Source: Pseudomonas sp. M47T1 (GTDB taxonomy: Bacteria; Pseudomonadota; Gammaproteobacteria; Pseudomonadales; Pseudomonadaceae). Taken from it: DNA of 64,000 nt. The position numbers were made by a program, and so were the translations under genes. The first letter of the stretch is position 1. The number at the start of each line of letters is the position of its first letter. Positions 1 through 9,192 of the stretch are shown here, piece by piece. Under the pieces are notes generated by a model. It was not told where the DNA came from. It did not search any database and saw only the letters and a list, made by a program, of their open reading frames with translations. The stretch is taken from assembly GCF_000263855.1 (NCBI RefSeq), contig NZ_AJWX01000001.1:186001-250000 (forward strand), read 5' to 3'.

Positions 1-804
1 TTCGGCCATCTCGGCCGAGCGGTGTGCAGCAGCGCCAAGCGCCTTTTCCACCAGGGCTTCGAAACCGTTGGCCTGGAACGACTTGATTGCAGCTTCGGTG
101 GTGCCGGCCGGCGAGGTGACCCGGCGGCGCAGCTCGGCGGCGTCGACGTCGCTGGCGACTGCCATGTGCGCGGCGCCCAGGGCGGTCTGCAACGTCAGCT
201 TGGCTGCGGTTTCACGCGGCAGGCCAAGTTTTTCGCCGGCGGCGGTCATGGCTTCGATCAGCAGGAAGAAGTACGCCGGGCCGCTGCCCGACACGGCAGT
301 GACCGCGTCCAGCTGTTGCTCTTCGTCCAGCCACAGGGCCATGCCCACGGCCGACAGCAGGGCTTCTGCCTGGAGGCGTTGCTCACTCGTCACCTGGGCA
401 GTGGCGTACAGGCCGCTGACGCCCTGGCGCAGCAAGGCCGGGGTGTTGGGCATGCAGCGCACGATCGGCTGGTCGCCCAGCCACTGGGTCATGCTGGCGC
501 AGGTGATGCCCGCAGCGATCGATACCACCACTTGCGAGGGCGAAAGGCTGGGGCGCAGGGCTTCGCACACGGCTTTCATGGCCTGGGGCTTGACCGCCAG
601 TACCACCACGTCGGCGCCTTCGATGGCCTGGCCGTTATCGGCGAAGGTGTCGATGCCGTGCTCGGCACTGATTCTGGCGCGGGTGTCGGCGCCCGGGTCG
701 CTGGCGCGGATCTGCGCCGCTTCCAGGCCTTGTGCACGCAGGCCGCCGATCAGGCTGGCAGCCATGTTTCCGGCGCCGATAAAGGCAATACAAGTCTTGC
801 TCAT
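1..804 (-). CDS. proC: pyrroline-5-carboxylate reductase (partial at left edge)
   Basis: Catalyses the last step of proline synthesis, NAD(P)H-dependent reduction of 1-pyrroline-5-carboxylate, in the cytoplasm. The minus-strand frame starts at the ATG at 804 (MSKTCIAFIGAGNMAASLIG), showing the Rossmann motif GAGNMA at residues 10-15. Further on it carries the family motifs VKPQ, RCMPNTP and the C-terminal AVSGSGPAY and RRRVTSPAGTTE segments. 268 codons are present with no stop, so only the last few residues lie outside the window. yggS lies just upstream in the same direction (36 bp gap), the usual yggS-proC pairing in Pseudomonas. Confidence 0.96.
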   Translation of the reverse strand, partial: MSKTCIAFIGAGNMAASLIGGLRAQGLEAAQIRASDPGADTRARISAEHGIDTFADNGQAIEGADVVVLAVKPQAMKAVCEALRPSLSPSQVVVSIAAGITCASMTQWLGDQPIVRCMPNTPALLRQGVSGLYATAQVTSEQRLQAEALLSAVGMALWLDEEQQLDAVTAVSGSGPAYFFLLIEAMTAAGEKLGLPRETAAKLTLQTALGAAHMAVASDVDAAELRRRVTSPAGTTEAAIKSFQANGFEALVEKALGAAAHRSAEMAE

Positions 805-840
805 GACAGGTCCTTGAGAGGTTGTGCGGAGGAGCCCGCG

Positions 841-1527
841 CTAGGGTTGGCCATAGTCGCGGGCGCCGAACAGGGCAGTGCCGATACGCACCCAGGTGGC
901 ACCTTGTGCAACGGCAGCCTCCAGGTCGTGGCTCATGCCCATGGATAACGTGTCCAGTGGCAGGTTCAGGCTTTCTTGCAAGGTGCGCACGGTGGCTAAG
1001 GCCGCGTCTTGTTCGGCGCGGTCCTCGGTAGGTTCGGGGATGGCCATCAGGCCACGCAGCTTCAGCCGTGGCAGCGCGGCAATCGCCGTGGCCAGGGCCG
1101 GCAGGTCGGCAGCGGTGCAGCCGGACTTGCTGGTTTCGCCGCTGACATTCACCTGAATGCAGATGTTCAGCGGTGGCAGGTCGGCGGGGCGCTGTTCGGA
1201 CAGGCGTTGGGCAATCTTGAGGCGATCCACGGAGTGCACCCAGTCAAAGTGCTCGGCAATGGCACGAGTCTTGTTGGACTGAATGGGGCCGATGAAATGC
1301 CAAGTCAAGGGCAGGTCGGCCAATTGCTCCTGTTTGCCCAAGGCTTCCTGAAGGTAATTTTCGCCGAATTCACGGATTCCGACGGCGAACGCCTCGCGAA
1401 CGGCCTCGGCCGGCTTGGTCTTGCTCACGGCCAGCAGGCCAATGCTGGCCGGGTCGCGCTGCACGGCCTTTGCGGCGGCATCGATTCGGGCGCTTACCCG
1501 TAAAACGTTGTCTGCTATCGTGGACAT
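841..1527 (-). CDS. yggS: YggS/PROSC family PLP homeostasis protein
   Basis: A 228-residue cytoplasmic pyridoxal-5'-phosphate-binding protein of the YggS/PLPBP family, which buffers PLP and affects vitamin B6 and amino-acid homeostasis; no enzymatic activity is established for the family. The PLP lysine lies in LLAVSKTKPAEAV near residue 36, followed by the family segments FGENYLQEA and WHFIGPIQSNK, and SMGMSHDLEAAV with RIGTALFGAR near the C-terminus. It lies directly before proC in the same orientation and divergently from pilT, with only 66 bp between the two starts, so both promoters must sit in that gap. Confidence 0.95.
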   Translation of the reverse strand: MSTIADNVLRVSARIDAAAKAVQRDPASIGLLAVSKTKPAEAVREAFAVGIREFGENYLQEALGKQEQLADLPLTWHFIGPIQSNKTRAIAEHFDWVHSVDRLKIAQRLSEQRPADLPPLNICIQVNVSGETSKSGCTAADLPALATAIAALPRLKLRGLMAIPEPTEDRAEQDAALATVRTLQESLNLPLDTLSMGMSHDLEAAVAQGATWVRIGTALFGARDYGQP

Positions 1528-1593
1528 TAATTTGTGCCAGCGGGTCTTGGGGTCCGGGGCATTCTACCTGCTTGTCTGTTTTTGGGGAGTCTC

Positions 1594-2628
1594 ATGGACA
1601 TTACTGAGTTGTTGGCTTTCAGCGCCAAGCAAGGCGCATCGGACCTGCACCTGTCAGCCGGGCTGCCGCCAATGATCCGGGTCGATGGTGATGTACGTAG
1701 AATCAATTTGCCACCGCTGGACCACAAACAGGTCCACGAGCTTATCTACGACATCATGAACGACAAGCAGCGCAAGGACTTCGAGGAGTACCTGGAAACC
1801 GACTTCTCCTTCGAAGTGCCTGGCGTGGCCCGCTTCCGGGTCAACGCCTTTAACCAGAACCGCGGCGCCGGCGCAGTCTTCCGAACCATCCCCTCCAAGG
1901 TCTTGACCATGGAAGACCTGGGCATGGGGGATGTGTTTCGAAAGATTACCGACGTGCCTCGCGGGCTGGTGCTGGTCACCGGGCCGACCGGTTCAGGCAA
2001 GTCCACCACCCTGGCGGCGATGATCGATTACCTGAACAACAACAAACATCACCACATCCTCACCATTGAAGACCCGATCGAATTCGTCCACGAGTCCAAG
2101 AAGTGCCTGGTCAACCAGCGCGAGGTGCACCGCGACACTTTGGGTTTCTCCAATGCCCTGCGCTCGGCCTTGCGCGAAGACCCGGACATCATCCTGGTGG
2201 GCGAGATGCGCGACCTGGAAACCATCCGCCTGGCCCTGACGGCAGCTGAAACCGGCCACCTGGTGTTCGGCACGCTGCACACCACGTCCGCAGCCAAGAC
2301 CATAGACCGGGTGGTGGACGTGTTCCCCGCCGAAGAAAAGTCCATGGTCCGCTCCATGCTGTCCGAGTCGCTGCAGGCCGTTATTTCCCAGACCTTGCTT
2401 AAAAAGATCGGCGGCGGTCGGGTGGCGGCCCACGAAGTCATGATCGGCACCCCGGCCATTCGTAACCTGATCCGCGAGGACAAGGTGGCGCAGATGTACT
2501 CGTCCATCCAGACCGGTGGCGCGCTGGGCATGCAAACCCTGGACATGTGCCTCAAGGACCTGGTGGCCCGTGGTGTGATCGGCCGCGATGCCGCGCGGGA
2601 GAAGGCCAAGACCCCGGACAACTTCTAG
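1594..2628 (+). CDS. pilT: type IV pilus retraction ATPase PilT
   Basis: Hexameric cytoplasmic AAA-type ATPase that powers pilus retraction and twitching. The start is the ATG at 1594 (MDITELLAFS), giving 344 residues, the usual PilT length; upstream in-frame codons have no ribosome-binding site, whereas GGGGAG precedes this ATG. The N-terminal PAS-like domain (about 1-110) is followed by Walker A GPTGSGKS at 130-137, the acidic Asp box around LTIEDPIEF, Walker B DPDIILVGEMRD near 196-207 and the His box GTLHT near 226-230. All catalytic motifs are intact. pilU follows 53 bp downstream on the same strand. Confidence 0.97.
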   Translation: MDITELLAFSAKQGASDLHLSAGLPPMIRVDGDVRRINLPPLDHKQVHELIYDIMNDKQRKDFEEYLETDFSFEVPGVARFRVNAFNQNRGAGAVFRTIPSKVLTMEDLGMGDVFRKITDVPRGLVLVTGPTGSGKSTTLAAMIDYLNNNKHHHILTIEDPIEFVHESKKCLVNQREVHRDTLGFSNALRSALREDPDIILVGEMRDLETIRLALTAAETGHLVFGTLHTTSAAKTIDRVVDVFPAEEKSMVRSMLSESLQAVISQTLLKKIGGGRVAAHEVMIGTPAIRNLIREDKVAQMYSSIQTGGALGMQTLDMCLKDLVARGVIGRDAAREKAKTPDNF

Positions 2629-2681
2629 GCACCCAGCGGGTCTGAGCTTTAGGCCAAGGGTTGCGGACACGAGGGCAGGGC

Positions 2682-3812
2682 ATGGAGTTCGAGAAGCTGT
2701 TGCGGTTGATGGTGGACAAGGGCGGTTCCGACTTGTTCATCACCCCTGGCCTGCCGCCGTCGCTCAAGGTGCACGGCAAGATCATGCCCGTCACCAAGAG
2801 CGCCATGAGCCCCGAGCAGGTGCGCGAGGCCGTTCTGGGCCTGATGACCGAGGTCCAGCGCCAGGAGTTTGCCGAGCACCGTGAGTGCAACTTTGCCATT
2901 CACGCCCGCGACATCGGCCGCTTCCGGGTCAGCGCATTCTGCCAGCGCAGCCTGCCGGCCATGGTGCTCAGGCGCATAGAAAGCCGTATTCCCACCTTCG
3001 ATGACCTCAAGCTGCCCGACACCCTCAAGGGCCTGGCCATGCTCAAGCGTGGGCTGGTACTGGTGGTGGGTGCCACCGGCACCGGCAAGTCGTCCACCCT
3101 GGCGGCGATGATCGACCACCGCAGCAGGCACAGCACCGGGCACATTATCACCATCGAAGACCCCATCGAGTTCCTCCACGAGCATCAGCGCTGTATCGTC
3201 ACCCAGCGTGAGGTGGGTATCGACACCGACTCGTTCGAGGTGGCGCTGCGCAACACCCTGCGCCAGGCGCCGGACGTGATCATGATTGGCGAGGTGCGCA
3301 GCCGCGAAACCATGGGCCAGGCGCTCAGCTTTGCCGAAACCGGGCACCTGTGCGTGGCCACGCTGCACGCCTCCAATGCCGACCAGGCGCTGGAGCGGGT
3401 GATCAGCTTCTTCCCGGTGGACCGCCATGCGCAGGTGTGGATGGAGTTGTCGCTGAACCTGCGGGCCATCATTGCCCAGCAACTGATTCCCACCCCAGAC
3501 GGCGCTGGACGCCGTGCGGTGGTGGAAATATTGGTGAACACGCCGCTGGTGGCGGACCGTATCCGCAAGGGCGAGGTGCCCGGGCTGAAAACGCTGATGC
3601 GCCGCACCAATGACCAGGGCATGCGTACGCTGGATCAGGCGTTGTATGAGTTGTACCGGGAGAAGGCGATCAGCTACGAGGATGCGCTTGCCTATGCCGA
3701 CTCGGCCAATGACCTGCGGCTGATGATCAAGCTGGAGTCCAGCGCGGGCGCGGAGCCCAGGGAGGGGTTGAACCTGGCGCCGGAACGAGGGCCGACGCCA
3801 GGGTCACGCTGA
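2682..3812 (+). CDS. pilU: PilT-dependent retraction ATPase PilU
   Basis: PilT paralogue that assists pilus retraction under load. The ATG at 2682 (MEFEKLLRLMVDKGGSDLF) gives 376 residues, close to the roughly 380 of other PilU proteins. It is preceded by a G-rich GAGGGCAGGGC stretch that can act as ribosome-binding site. Walker A GATGTGKS is at residues 130-137, with the Asp box ITIEDPIEF, Walker B APDVIMIGEVR and His box ATLHASNAD following. The 3' end carries the family's variable acidic/proline tail. It probably forms an operon with pilT. The stop is immediately followed by the convergent NlpC/P60 gene, whose stop begins 2 bp later. Confidence 0.95.
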   Translation: MEFEKLLRLMVDKGGSDLFITPGLPPSLKVHGKIMPVTKSAMSPEQVREAVLGLMTEVQRQEFAEHRECNFAIHARDIGRFRVSAFCQRSLPAMVLRRIESRIPTFDDLKLPDTLKGLAMLKRGLVLVVGATGTGKSSTLAAMIDHRSRHSTGHIITIEDPIEFLHEHQRCIVTQREVGIDTDSFEVALRNTLRQAPDVIMIGEVRSRETMGQALSFAETGHLCVATLHASNADQALERVISFFPVDRHAQVWMELSLNLRAIIAQQLIPTPDGAGRRAVVEILVNTPLVADRIRKGEVPGLKTLMRRTNDQGMRTLDQALYELYREKAISYEDALAYADSANDLRLMIKLESSAGAEPREGLNLAPERGPTPGSR

Positions 3813-3813
3813 A

Positions 3814-4497
3814 TCAGCGTTGAACGACGCGCATGGCCTGGTCTTTCGGCAGCACGCGCTTGGCAACAACATAGTGTTCCTGCCAGTAGGGCTTGTTCAG
3901 CGTGTCGATGGACACGGCCTTGCCACGACGCGGTGCGTGGATGAACCGATCGTTGCCCAGGTAGATGGCCACGTGGTTGACTCGGCGGCTCTTGATGTTG
4001 AAGAACAGCAGGTCGCCCGGCTTCAGGTCCTTCTGGTCTACCTTCTGGCCGTGGCCGGCGGCCATGGCGTTGGACGTGCGTGGCAGGTCTACTGCATGCA
4101 CGTCGTTGAAGGCATATTTTACCAGTCCGCTGCAATCGAACCCTTTACTTGGGCTGCTGCCGCCCCAACGATAAGGGGTACCGAGCACGTTCACCGCGCG
4201 TGACAGCACTTCGCTGCTCTGCTTGGGCGACATCTGTGCGACGGCGCCCAGTGTCTGGCTATTGCCCGTGTGGCGGCTGCCGTGGCGGCTGCGAGCCGAC
4301 TGCTTCTTGCTGCGGCTGGAGGTTTTGCTGGCAATCACCTCGGGCTGTTCTGCCGGGGCGGGTGAGTGTTCTGCTGCGCCTGTCTTGGCAGCGTGGCCGG
4401 TGAAGCCGGCGGGAAGTCTTTGCTCACGATTGGTGGCGTGGGCGGCCAGTGGCAATAATAGGCAGATGGTTAGCCATGTCTTCAAAAATGGACGCAT
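3814..4497 (-). CDS. NlpC/P60 family cell-wall hydrolase (C40 peptidase)
   Basis: Probable periplasmic murein endopeptidase. From the ATG at 4497 the protein is 227 residues. It has a signal peptide (MRPFLKTWLTICLLLPLAAHA, cleavage likely after residue 21), a basic serine/alanine-rich linker to about residue 90, then the NlpC/P60 fold. The catalytic Cys122 is in KGFDCSGLV, His175 in VNHVAIYLG, and the third polar residue His187 in FIHAP. The motifs GTPYRWGG and LKPGDLLFF are also present. A longer reading from 4614 would place the signal peptide internally, so I reject it. The substrate is inferred from the family only. Confidence 0.9.
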   Translation of the reverse strand: MRPFLKTWLTICLLLPLAAHATNREQRLPAGFTGHAAKTGAAEHSPAPAEQPEVIASKTSSRSKKQSARSRHGSRHTGNSQTLGAVAQMSPKQSSEVLSRAVNVLGTPYRWGGSSPSKGFDCSGLVKYAFNDVHAVDLPRTSNAMAAGHGQKVDQKDLKPGDLLFFNIKSRRVNHVAIYLGNDRFIHAPRRGKAVSIDTLNKPYWQEHYVVAKRVLPKDQAMRVVQR

Positions 4498-4746
4498 TCG
4501 GCAAGGCTCTTGTGGGTAAGCGCGCAACTTTATAACAGCTTTTTGATCAGTTTTTAACCCGCTTGTCGGCAGCGATCCTGATCGAAAAATGATCAATCTA
4601 CGGCAAATTCTCACAATTTTTGCGTGGAAGTCAGGCAGGGCAAGGGTTTGCCCGACTCACCGGTCACGTGACCACACGTCGGCACGAGACAAAAAAGTCA
4701 CATAAACGTTTAGAAAATTTAATTATCAGAGGGTACAAGACCGCTC
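4498..4746. other. divergent intergenic region, AT-rich
   Basis: This 249-bp gap separates the divergent NlpC/P60 and TM2 genes. It is clearly more AT-rich than its surroundings, notably around 4688-4730 (AAAAAAGTCACATAAACG and AGAAAATTTAATTATCAG), consistent with promoters for both genes. I see no gene or strong inverted repeat in it. Confidence 0.5.
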
Positions 4747-5166
4747 ATGAATAGCTATCAGCAAGACAGCCGCTACCAGGATACCCACAGCAAAGTGCTG
4801 GGGTACCTGCTGTGGATTTTCGGCTTTACCGGTTCTCATCGCTTCTATTACGGCAAGCCGGTGACAGGCACGATCTGGTTCTTTACCTTTGGCTTGTTCG
4901 GTATTGGCTGGCTGATCGACCTGTTCCTGATCCCGTCCATGGACCGTGAAGCCGACATGCGCTTCTTCGCCGGCCCCACCGATTACAACGCAGGCTGGAT
5001 CCTGCTGACGTTCCTGGGAGTATTCGGCGTGCATCGCATGTACCAGGGCAAGTGGATCAGCGGCCTGATCTACCTGCTGACGGGCGGGCTGTTCCTGATT
5101 GGCGTGCTTTACGACTTCTGGACCCTGAACGACCAGATCTCCCTGAAAAACGCACAGAACCGCTGA
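4747..5166 (+). CDS. TM2 domain-containing membrane protein
   Basis: A 139-residue inner-membrane protein with two TM2-type modules. Each has an aromatic/glycine-rich hairpin: LLWIFGFTGSHRFYYGKPV then IGWLIDLFLIPSM in the first, and LLTFLGVFGVHRMYQGKW then GVLYDFWTLN in the second. The G-x-H-R-x-Y-x-G-K signature appears twice, as expected for TM2 proteins. The polar N-terminal 20 residues (rich in Q, S, Y) should lie outside the bilayer. The biochemical role of bacterial TM2 proteins is unknown. It appears monocistronic, with a REP pair downstream. Confidence 0.9.
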   Translation: MNSYQQDSRYQDTHSKVLGYLLWIFGFTGSHRFYYGKPVTGTIWFFTFGLFGIGWLIDLFLIPSMDREADMRFFAGPTDYNAGWILLTFLGVFGVHRMYQGKWISGLIYLLTGGLFLIGVLYDFWTLNDQISLKNAQNR

Positions 5167-5185
5167 CGTCTGGATATGAGGTGAC

Positions 5186-5262
5186 GCCTTCGCGGGCACG
5201 GCCCGCTCCTGCAGGGGTTGCGTAATCCCGCAGGCGCAGGCCGTGTCCGCGAAAGAGGCGCC
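5186..5262. repeat. REP-type inverted repeat pair
   Basis: The unit CGCGGGCACGGCCCGCTCCTGCAG at about 5190-5214 is followed by a degenerate unit in opposite orientation (GGCCGTGTCCGCGAAAGAGG, 5240-5259). It has the architecture of the other GCGGGC/GCCCGC repeats in this window and lies between convergent TM2 and pyrC' genes. Confidence 0.6.
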
Positions 5263-5270
5263 GCAGTTCG

Positions 5271-6542
5271 TCAGGCGGTATGGGTGATATGGCCGTCCAC
5301 CAGCGTGTAGCGCACCGCGCCTGGCAGCACGTGGCCCAGGAAGGGGCAGTTGTCGCCCTTGGACAGCCAGCGCTCGCCCGCCACGGTGGATACGTTGCGG
5401 GCAAACAGCACCAGGTCCGCAGGGCCACCCACGGTCAATTCGCCAACGGGCAAGCGCAACGCCTTGGCTGGGCCGCTGCTCAGGCGTGCCAGCAAGGTAG
5501 GCAGGTCGAGCAGGCCGTCTTCCACCAGGGTCAGTGCCAGTGGCAGCAGCAGCTCGACACTGCTGATGCCTGGCTCGGTGGCACCGAACGGCGCCAGCTT
5601 GGCATCGCGCTCGTGGGGCTGGTGGTGGCTGGCGATGGCCTGGATCACCCCCGACTTCACCCCTTCACGCAATGCGTCACGGTCGGCGCGGGTGCGCAGC
5701 GGCGGTTGCACGTGGTACAGGCTGGAGAAGTCGATCAGCGCCTCGTCCGTCAATATCAACTGATACAGGGCAACATCGGCGGTCACCGGCAGGCCGCGCG
5801 CTTGGGCCTGGGCAATCAGTTCTACGCCGCGCGCGCTGGTCAGCTGGCTGAAATGGGCACGCACGCCGCTCTGTTCCACCAACAGCAGATCACGGGCCAA
5901 GGCCACGGTCTCGGCAGTTTCGGGAATGCCCGACAGGCCCAGGAAGCTGGCGGTCGGGCCTTCATGTGCCAGGCCACCTTGGGCCAGGTCGCGGTCCTGG
6001 GAGTGGAAGATCACTGTCAGGTCGAAGGTGGCGGCATATTCCAGTGCCCGGCACAGGGTGCGGGTATTCTGGAAGCTGGTCAGGCCGTTGCCAAACGCCA
6101 CGCAGCCAGCGTCACGCAGCGCCACCAGCTCAGCCAGTTGCTCGCCTTCCAGGCCCTTGCTCAGGGCGCCGATGGGGAACACCTTGGCGTTGCCGGCTTC
6201 GCGGGCACGGTCCAGGATCAGTTCGGCCACGGCCGAGGTGTCCAGTACCGGCTTGGTGCGTGGCGGGCAGCACAGGCTGGTGACGCCGCCAGCGGCAGCG
6301 GCACGGGTTTCGCTGGCGATGCTGCCCTTGCGGCTGTAGCCCGGCTCGCGCAGGGCCACGCTCAGGTCTACAAGGCCGGGGGCGACGATCAGGCCGTTGG
6401 CTTCCAGCGTCTGGCTGGCAACAAAGCCGGCTGGTGCTGTGCCCAGGGCCAGGATCTTGCCTTCGCTGATATGCAGGTCGGTGGTTTGGTCCAGGCCGGT
6501 GGCGGGGTCGATGGCGCGAGCGCCGAGGATACTGAGGCTCAC
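5271..6542 (-). CDS. pyrC': non-catalytic dihydroorotase-like subunit PyrC' (PyrX)
   Basis: Inactive dihydroorotase homologue that in Pseudomonas associates with aspartate transcarbamoylase and supports its dodecameric assembly. From the GTG at 6542 it has 423 residues. It begins with the urease/DHO fold (GKILALG...[10 protein letters not shown]), but where active enzymes have the metal-binding D-x-H-x-H-x-R-E-P-G it reads [10 protein letters not shown], so both histidines are missing. The later residues [11 protein letters not shown] and the C-terminal beta domain (GGPADLVLF) are kept. The GTG start overlaps the pyrB stop by four bases (GTGA), implying translational coupling. A separate catalytic PyrC must be encoded elsewhere. 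Confidence 0.93.
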   Translation of the reverse strand: MSLSILGARAIDPATGLDQTTDLHISEGKILALGTAPAGFVASQTLEANGLIVAPGLVDLSVALREPGYSRKGSIASETRAAAAGGVTSLCCPPRTKPVLDTSAVAELILDRAREAGNAKVFPIGALSKGLEGEQLAELVALRDAGCVAFGNGLTSFQNTRTLCRALEYAATFDLTVIFHSQDRDLAQGGLAHEGPTASFLGLSGIPETAETVALARDLLLVEQSGVRAHFSQLTSARGVELIAQAQARGLPVTADVALYQLILTDEALIDFSSLYHVQPPLRTRADRDALREGVKSGVIQAIASHHQPHERDAKLAPFGATEPGISSVELLLPLALTLVEDGLLDLPTLLARLSSGPAKALRLPVGELTVGGPADLVLFARNVSTVAGERWLSKGDNCPFLGHVLPGAVRYTLVDGHITHTA

Positions 6543-7543
6543 TGGGCGTTCTCCTGGTCGAATTGACGCTGGCCGTTCTGGCCGCTCATGGCCATGGACA
6601 GCACGGCCATGCGCACGGCGATGCCGTAGGTGACCTGGTTGAGAATGACCGAGTGGGCCCCATCGGCCACGGCCGACTCGATTTCCACGCCGCGGTTGAT
6701 CGGCCCCGGGTGCATCACGATGCAATCGGGCTTGGCGCCAGCCAGGCGCGCGGTGGTCAGGCCGAAAAGGCGGTAGAACTCGCCTTCGCTGGGCAGCAGG
6801 CCGCCCGCCATGCGTTCACGTTGCAGGCGCAGCATGATCACCACGTCCACATTTTTCAGGCCCTGCTCAAGGTCGGTGTAGACCTTGACGCCGTACTGCT
6901 CGACGCCAACCGGCAACAGGGTCTTGGGTGCCACCACGCGAATGTCCGGGCAGCCCAAAGCCTTGAGCGCGATCATGTTCGAGCGCGCCACCCGCGAATG
7001 CAGGATATCGCCGACGATCGCCACCGAGAGGTTCTCGAAGCCACCTTTGTGGCGACGGATGGTGAGCATATCGAGCATCCCCTGAGTGGGGTGCGCGTGA
7101 CGGCCGTCGCCGCCGTTGATGATGGCCACTTCCGGGCACACGTGCTCGGCAATGAAGTGCGCGGCGCCGGAATCGGCGTGGCGCACCACGAACATGTCGG
7201 CGGCCATGGCCTCCAGGTTGCGCAGGGTGTCGAACAGCGTCTCGCCCTTGCTGGTGGACGAGGTGGATACGTTCAGGGTGATGACGTCGGCCGACAGCCG
7301 CTGAGCGGCCAGTTCGAAGGTGGTACGGGTGCGCGTGGAGTTCTCGAAGAACACGTTGCACACGGTCTTGCCGCGCAGCAGCGGGACCTTCTTGACCGCC
7401 CGGGCGCCCACTTCAAGGAACGAGTCGGCAGTGTCGAGGATGTCTGTCAGCAGCTCGCGGGACAACCCGTCGAGCGAAAGAAAATGGCGCAGCTGGCCCT
7501 GATCATTGAGCTGCAGCGGGCGCTTGGCATCGATAGGCGTCAT
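6539..7543 (-). CDS. pyrB: aspartate carbamoyltransferase catalytic subunit
   Basis: Condenses carbamoyl phosphate and L-aspartate to N-carbamoyl-L-aspartate, the committed step of pyrimidine synthesis. The 334-residue protein has the carbamoyl-phosphate loop STRTRT at residues 69-74 and the segments [20 protein letters not shown] and [11 protein letters not shown]. It lies between pyrR (12 bp upstream) and pyrC' (4-bp overlap), so all three are probably co-transcribed. In Pseudomonas the N-terminal extension (here about 25 residues before the core) carries the nucleotide-sensitive regulatory site, since no pyrI is present. Confidence 0.97.
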   Translation of the reverse strand: MTPIDAKRPLQLNDQGQLRHFLSLDGLSRELLTDILDTADSFLEVGARAVKKVPLLRGKTVCNVFFENSTRTRTTFELAAQRLSADVITLNVSTSSTSKGETLFDTLRNLEAMAADMFVVRHADSGAAHFIAEHVCPEVAIINGGDGRHAHPTQGMLDMLTIRRHKGGFENLSVAIVGDILHSRVARSNMIALKALGCPDIRVVAPKTLLPVGVEQYGVKVYTDLEQGLKNVDVVIMLRLQRERMAGGLLPSEGEFYRLFGLTTARLAGAKPDCIVMHPGPINRGVEIESAVADGAHSVILNQVTYGIAVRMAVLSMAMSGQNGQRQFDQENAQ

Positions 7544-7555
7544 CGCGGGGGACTC

Positions 7556-8068
7556 TTAAAGGGCGCAAGCGAGGTCCTGGCGCTCGAGAGCGAGCGGCGA
7601 GGGGCCGGTCAGTTTTACCCGCTCGTGGGGAGCCAGGGACAGGGTGGCGCCCACCACATTGGGGCGTATGGGCAGCTCGCCAGCGTCCAGGTCCAGCAGG
7701 CTGACCAGGGTCACGCTGGCCGGGCGGCCGTAGTCGAACAGCTCGTTGAGGGCGGCACGAACGGTGCGGCCGCTCATCAGCACGTCATCCACCAGAATCA
7801 GGTGCTGGCCTTCGATTTCAAAGGGCAGGTCCGAAGGGCGCACCTGCGGGTGCAGGCCGTTCTGGCTGAAATCGTCACGGTAGAAGGACACGTCCAGGGT
7901 GCCCAGTGGCGCATCATTGCCCAGGGCTTCGAGCAAGGCCCGTGCTACCCAGACACCACCGGTGCGGATGCCGATGAAACGTGGTTCGCTGATGCCGCGC
8001 CTGGCCAGGTGGGCCGTGAGGTCGACGGCCATCTGGCTGATCAGTTGGGCGGGGTTTGGCAGGCTCAT
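7556..8068 (-). CDS. pyrR: PyrR bifunctional pyr regulator / uracil phosphoribosyltransferase family
   Basis: Type I phosphoribosyltransferase of the PyrR family. The 170-residue protein has the PRPP loop [17 protein letters not shown] at about residues 90-106 and the hood segment [11 protein letters not shown]. In Gram-positives PyrR attenuates pyr mRNA. In Pseudomonas it has been linked to positive control of pyr genes, which cannot be judged from sequence. The start at 8068 follows the GGAGCAC segment. It is the first gene of pyrR-pyrB-pyrC', with ruvX 50 bp upstream in the same direction. Confidence 0.94.
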   Translation of the reverse strand: MSLPNPAQLISQMAVDLTAHLARRGISEPRFIGIRTGGVWVARALLEALGNDAPLGTLDVSFYRDDFSQNGLHPQVRPSDLPFEIEGQHLILVDDVLMSGRTVRAALNELFDYGRPASVTLVSLLDLDAGELPIRPNVVGATLSLAPHERVKLTGPSPLALERQDLACAL

Positions 8069-8118
8069 GACGTGCTCCTTGAAAGGCCGGGCGGCAGGTG
8101 CCCGGCTTCGAAACGGGA

Positions 8119-8559
8119 TCAGGAATCGAACTGGCCCGCGTTTTCCTCCAGCCAGCCTTGCAGCAGCAGGGCGGCGGCAATGGCGTCCACTGGGTTGTCG
8201 CGGTAGCTGCCTTTCTGGCCGCCACGGTCGCGGCGCTGGCCCTTGGCCTCGAAGGTGGTCAGGCGTTCGTCGTGGGTGTGCACCGGCAGGTTGAAGCGGC
8301 CGTTGATGCGGCGGGCGAATTTTTCCGCGCGCTCGCACATTTCGCTGGGGGTGCCATCCATGTTCAGGGGCAGGCCGACGACAATGGCGTCGGGCTTCCA
8401 CTCCTTGATCAGGGCTTCCACCTGGTTCCAGTCCGGCACGCCATTCTGCGCCTTGAGGGTGCACAGCTCGCGGGCCTGGCCGGTGATGACCTGGCCAACC
8501 GCCACGCCAATCTGTTTGGTGCCGTAGTCGAAGCCCAGCAGCAGTCGTATCGCGGCCAT
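8119..8559 (-). CDS. ruvX: RuvX/YqgF family putative Holliday junction resolvase
   Basis: A 146-residue RNase H-fold nuclease of the YqgF/RuvX family, linked to pre-16S rRNA 5' processing in E. coli and predicted to resolve Holliday junctions. It starts [20 protein letters not shown], with the first catalytic Asp at residue 11. The later acidic/basic motifs [22 protein letters not shown] and [15 protein letters not shown] complete the active site. The start overlaps the algH stop by one base (TGATG), the conserved algH-ruvX coupling. A longer frame from 8922 is the antisense-phase extension over algH and is not used. Confidence 0.95.
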   Translation of the reverse strand: MAAIRLLLGFDYGTKQIGVAVGQVITGQARELCTLKAQNGVPDWNQVEALIKEWKPDAIVVGLPLNMDGTPSEMCERAEKFARRINGRFNLPVHTHDERLTTFEAKGQRRDRGGQKGSYRDNPVDAIAAALLLQGWLEENAGQFDS

Positions 8560-9128
8560 CAAGCGTGCCCCGCCTGGTTGGTGAGCAGGCTGAGGTTGAC
8601 CCCCAGCAAGGCTGCGGCGGCGCCCAGGCGTTGCTCGCTGTCCATGCCGAACAGGATGTCGGCGTCGAACGGGCAGGTCAGCCAGGCATTGTCGGCCAGT
8701 TCGGCTTCCAGCTGGCCGGCTTCCCAGCCGGCATAGCCCAGGGTGATCAGGCTTTGCTTGGGGCCCAGGCCATCGGCGATGGCGAACAGCACGTCTTGGG
8801 AAGTGGACAGCGAGATGCCGCCCAGTTCCACGGTGGCCTGGTAGGTCGGACCGCTGGGGTGCAGCACGAAGCCACGGTCGGTTTGCACCGGGCCGCCACC
8901 ATAGATGGGAATCAACTGGCAACGGGCTGGCGGCTCTACGTCGGGGCGCAACTGTTCGAGGATATCGGCCAGGTTCAGTTCCTGGGGCCGGTTGACCACC
9001 AGACCCATGGCGCCATTGGCCGTGTGCTCGACAATGTAGGTCAAGGTCTGTGCAAAGTTCGGGTCCGCCATGTGGGGCATGGCGATCAGGAATTGATGCT
9101 TGAGGTAACTCGGATCGACGTTCTTCAT
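8559..9128 (-). CDS. algH: YqgE/AlgH family protein
   Basis: A conserved 189-residue cytoplasmic protein of the UPF0301 family. AlgH was named from alginate production in P. aeruginosa, but its molecular activity is unknown. Diagnostic segments are [17 protein letters not shown] at the start, [33 protein letters not shown] and [14 protein letters not shown]. The start at 9128 gives the family's usual length. The gene is downstream of tonB by 64 bp and its stop overlaps the ruvX start. Confidence 0.95.
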   Translation of the reverse strand: MKNVDPSYLKHQFLIAMPHMADPNFAQTLTYIVEHTANGAMGLVVNRPQELNLADILEQLRPDVEPPARCQLIPIYGGGPVQTDRGFVLHPSGPTYQATVELGGISLSTSQDVLFAIADGLGPKQSLITLGYAGWEAGQLEAELADNAWLTCPFDADILFGMDSEQRLGAAAALLGVNLSLLTNQAGHA

Positions 9129-9192
9129 ACCCAGTAGTGTGGCGTCGAGCAGCCGGGCTGACAAGCCGACATTGACGACTGTTTCGTGGCTG

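Noticed and set aside
6563-8206. 547-codon plus-strand frame across pyrB, pyrR and ruvX
   Set aside because: Spans three well-supported minus-strand genes with catalytic motifs; only a shadow.
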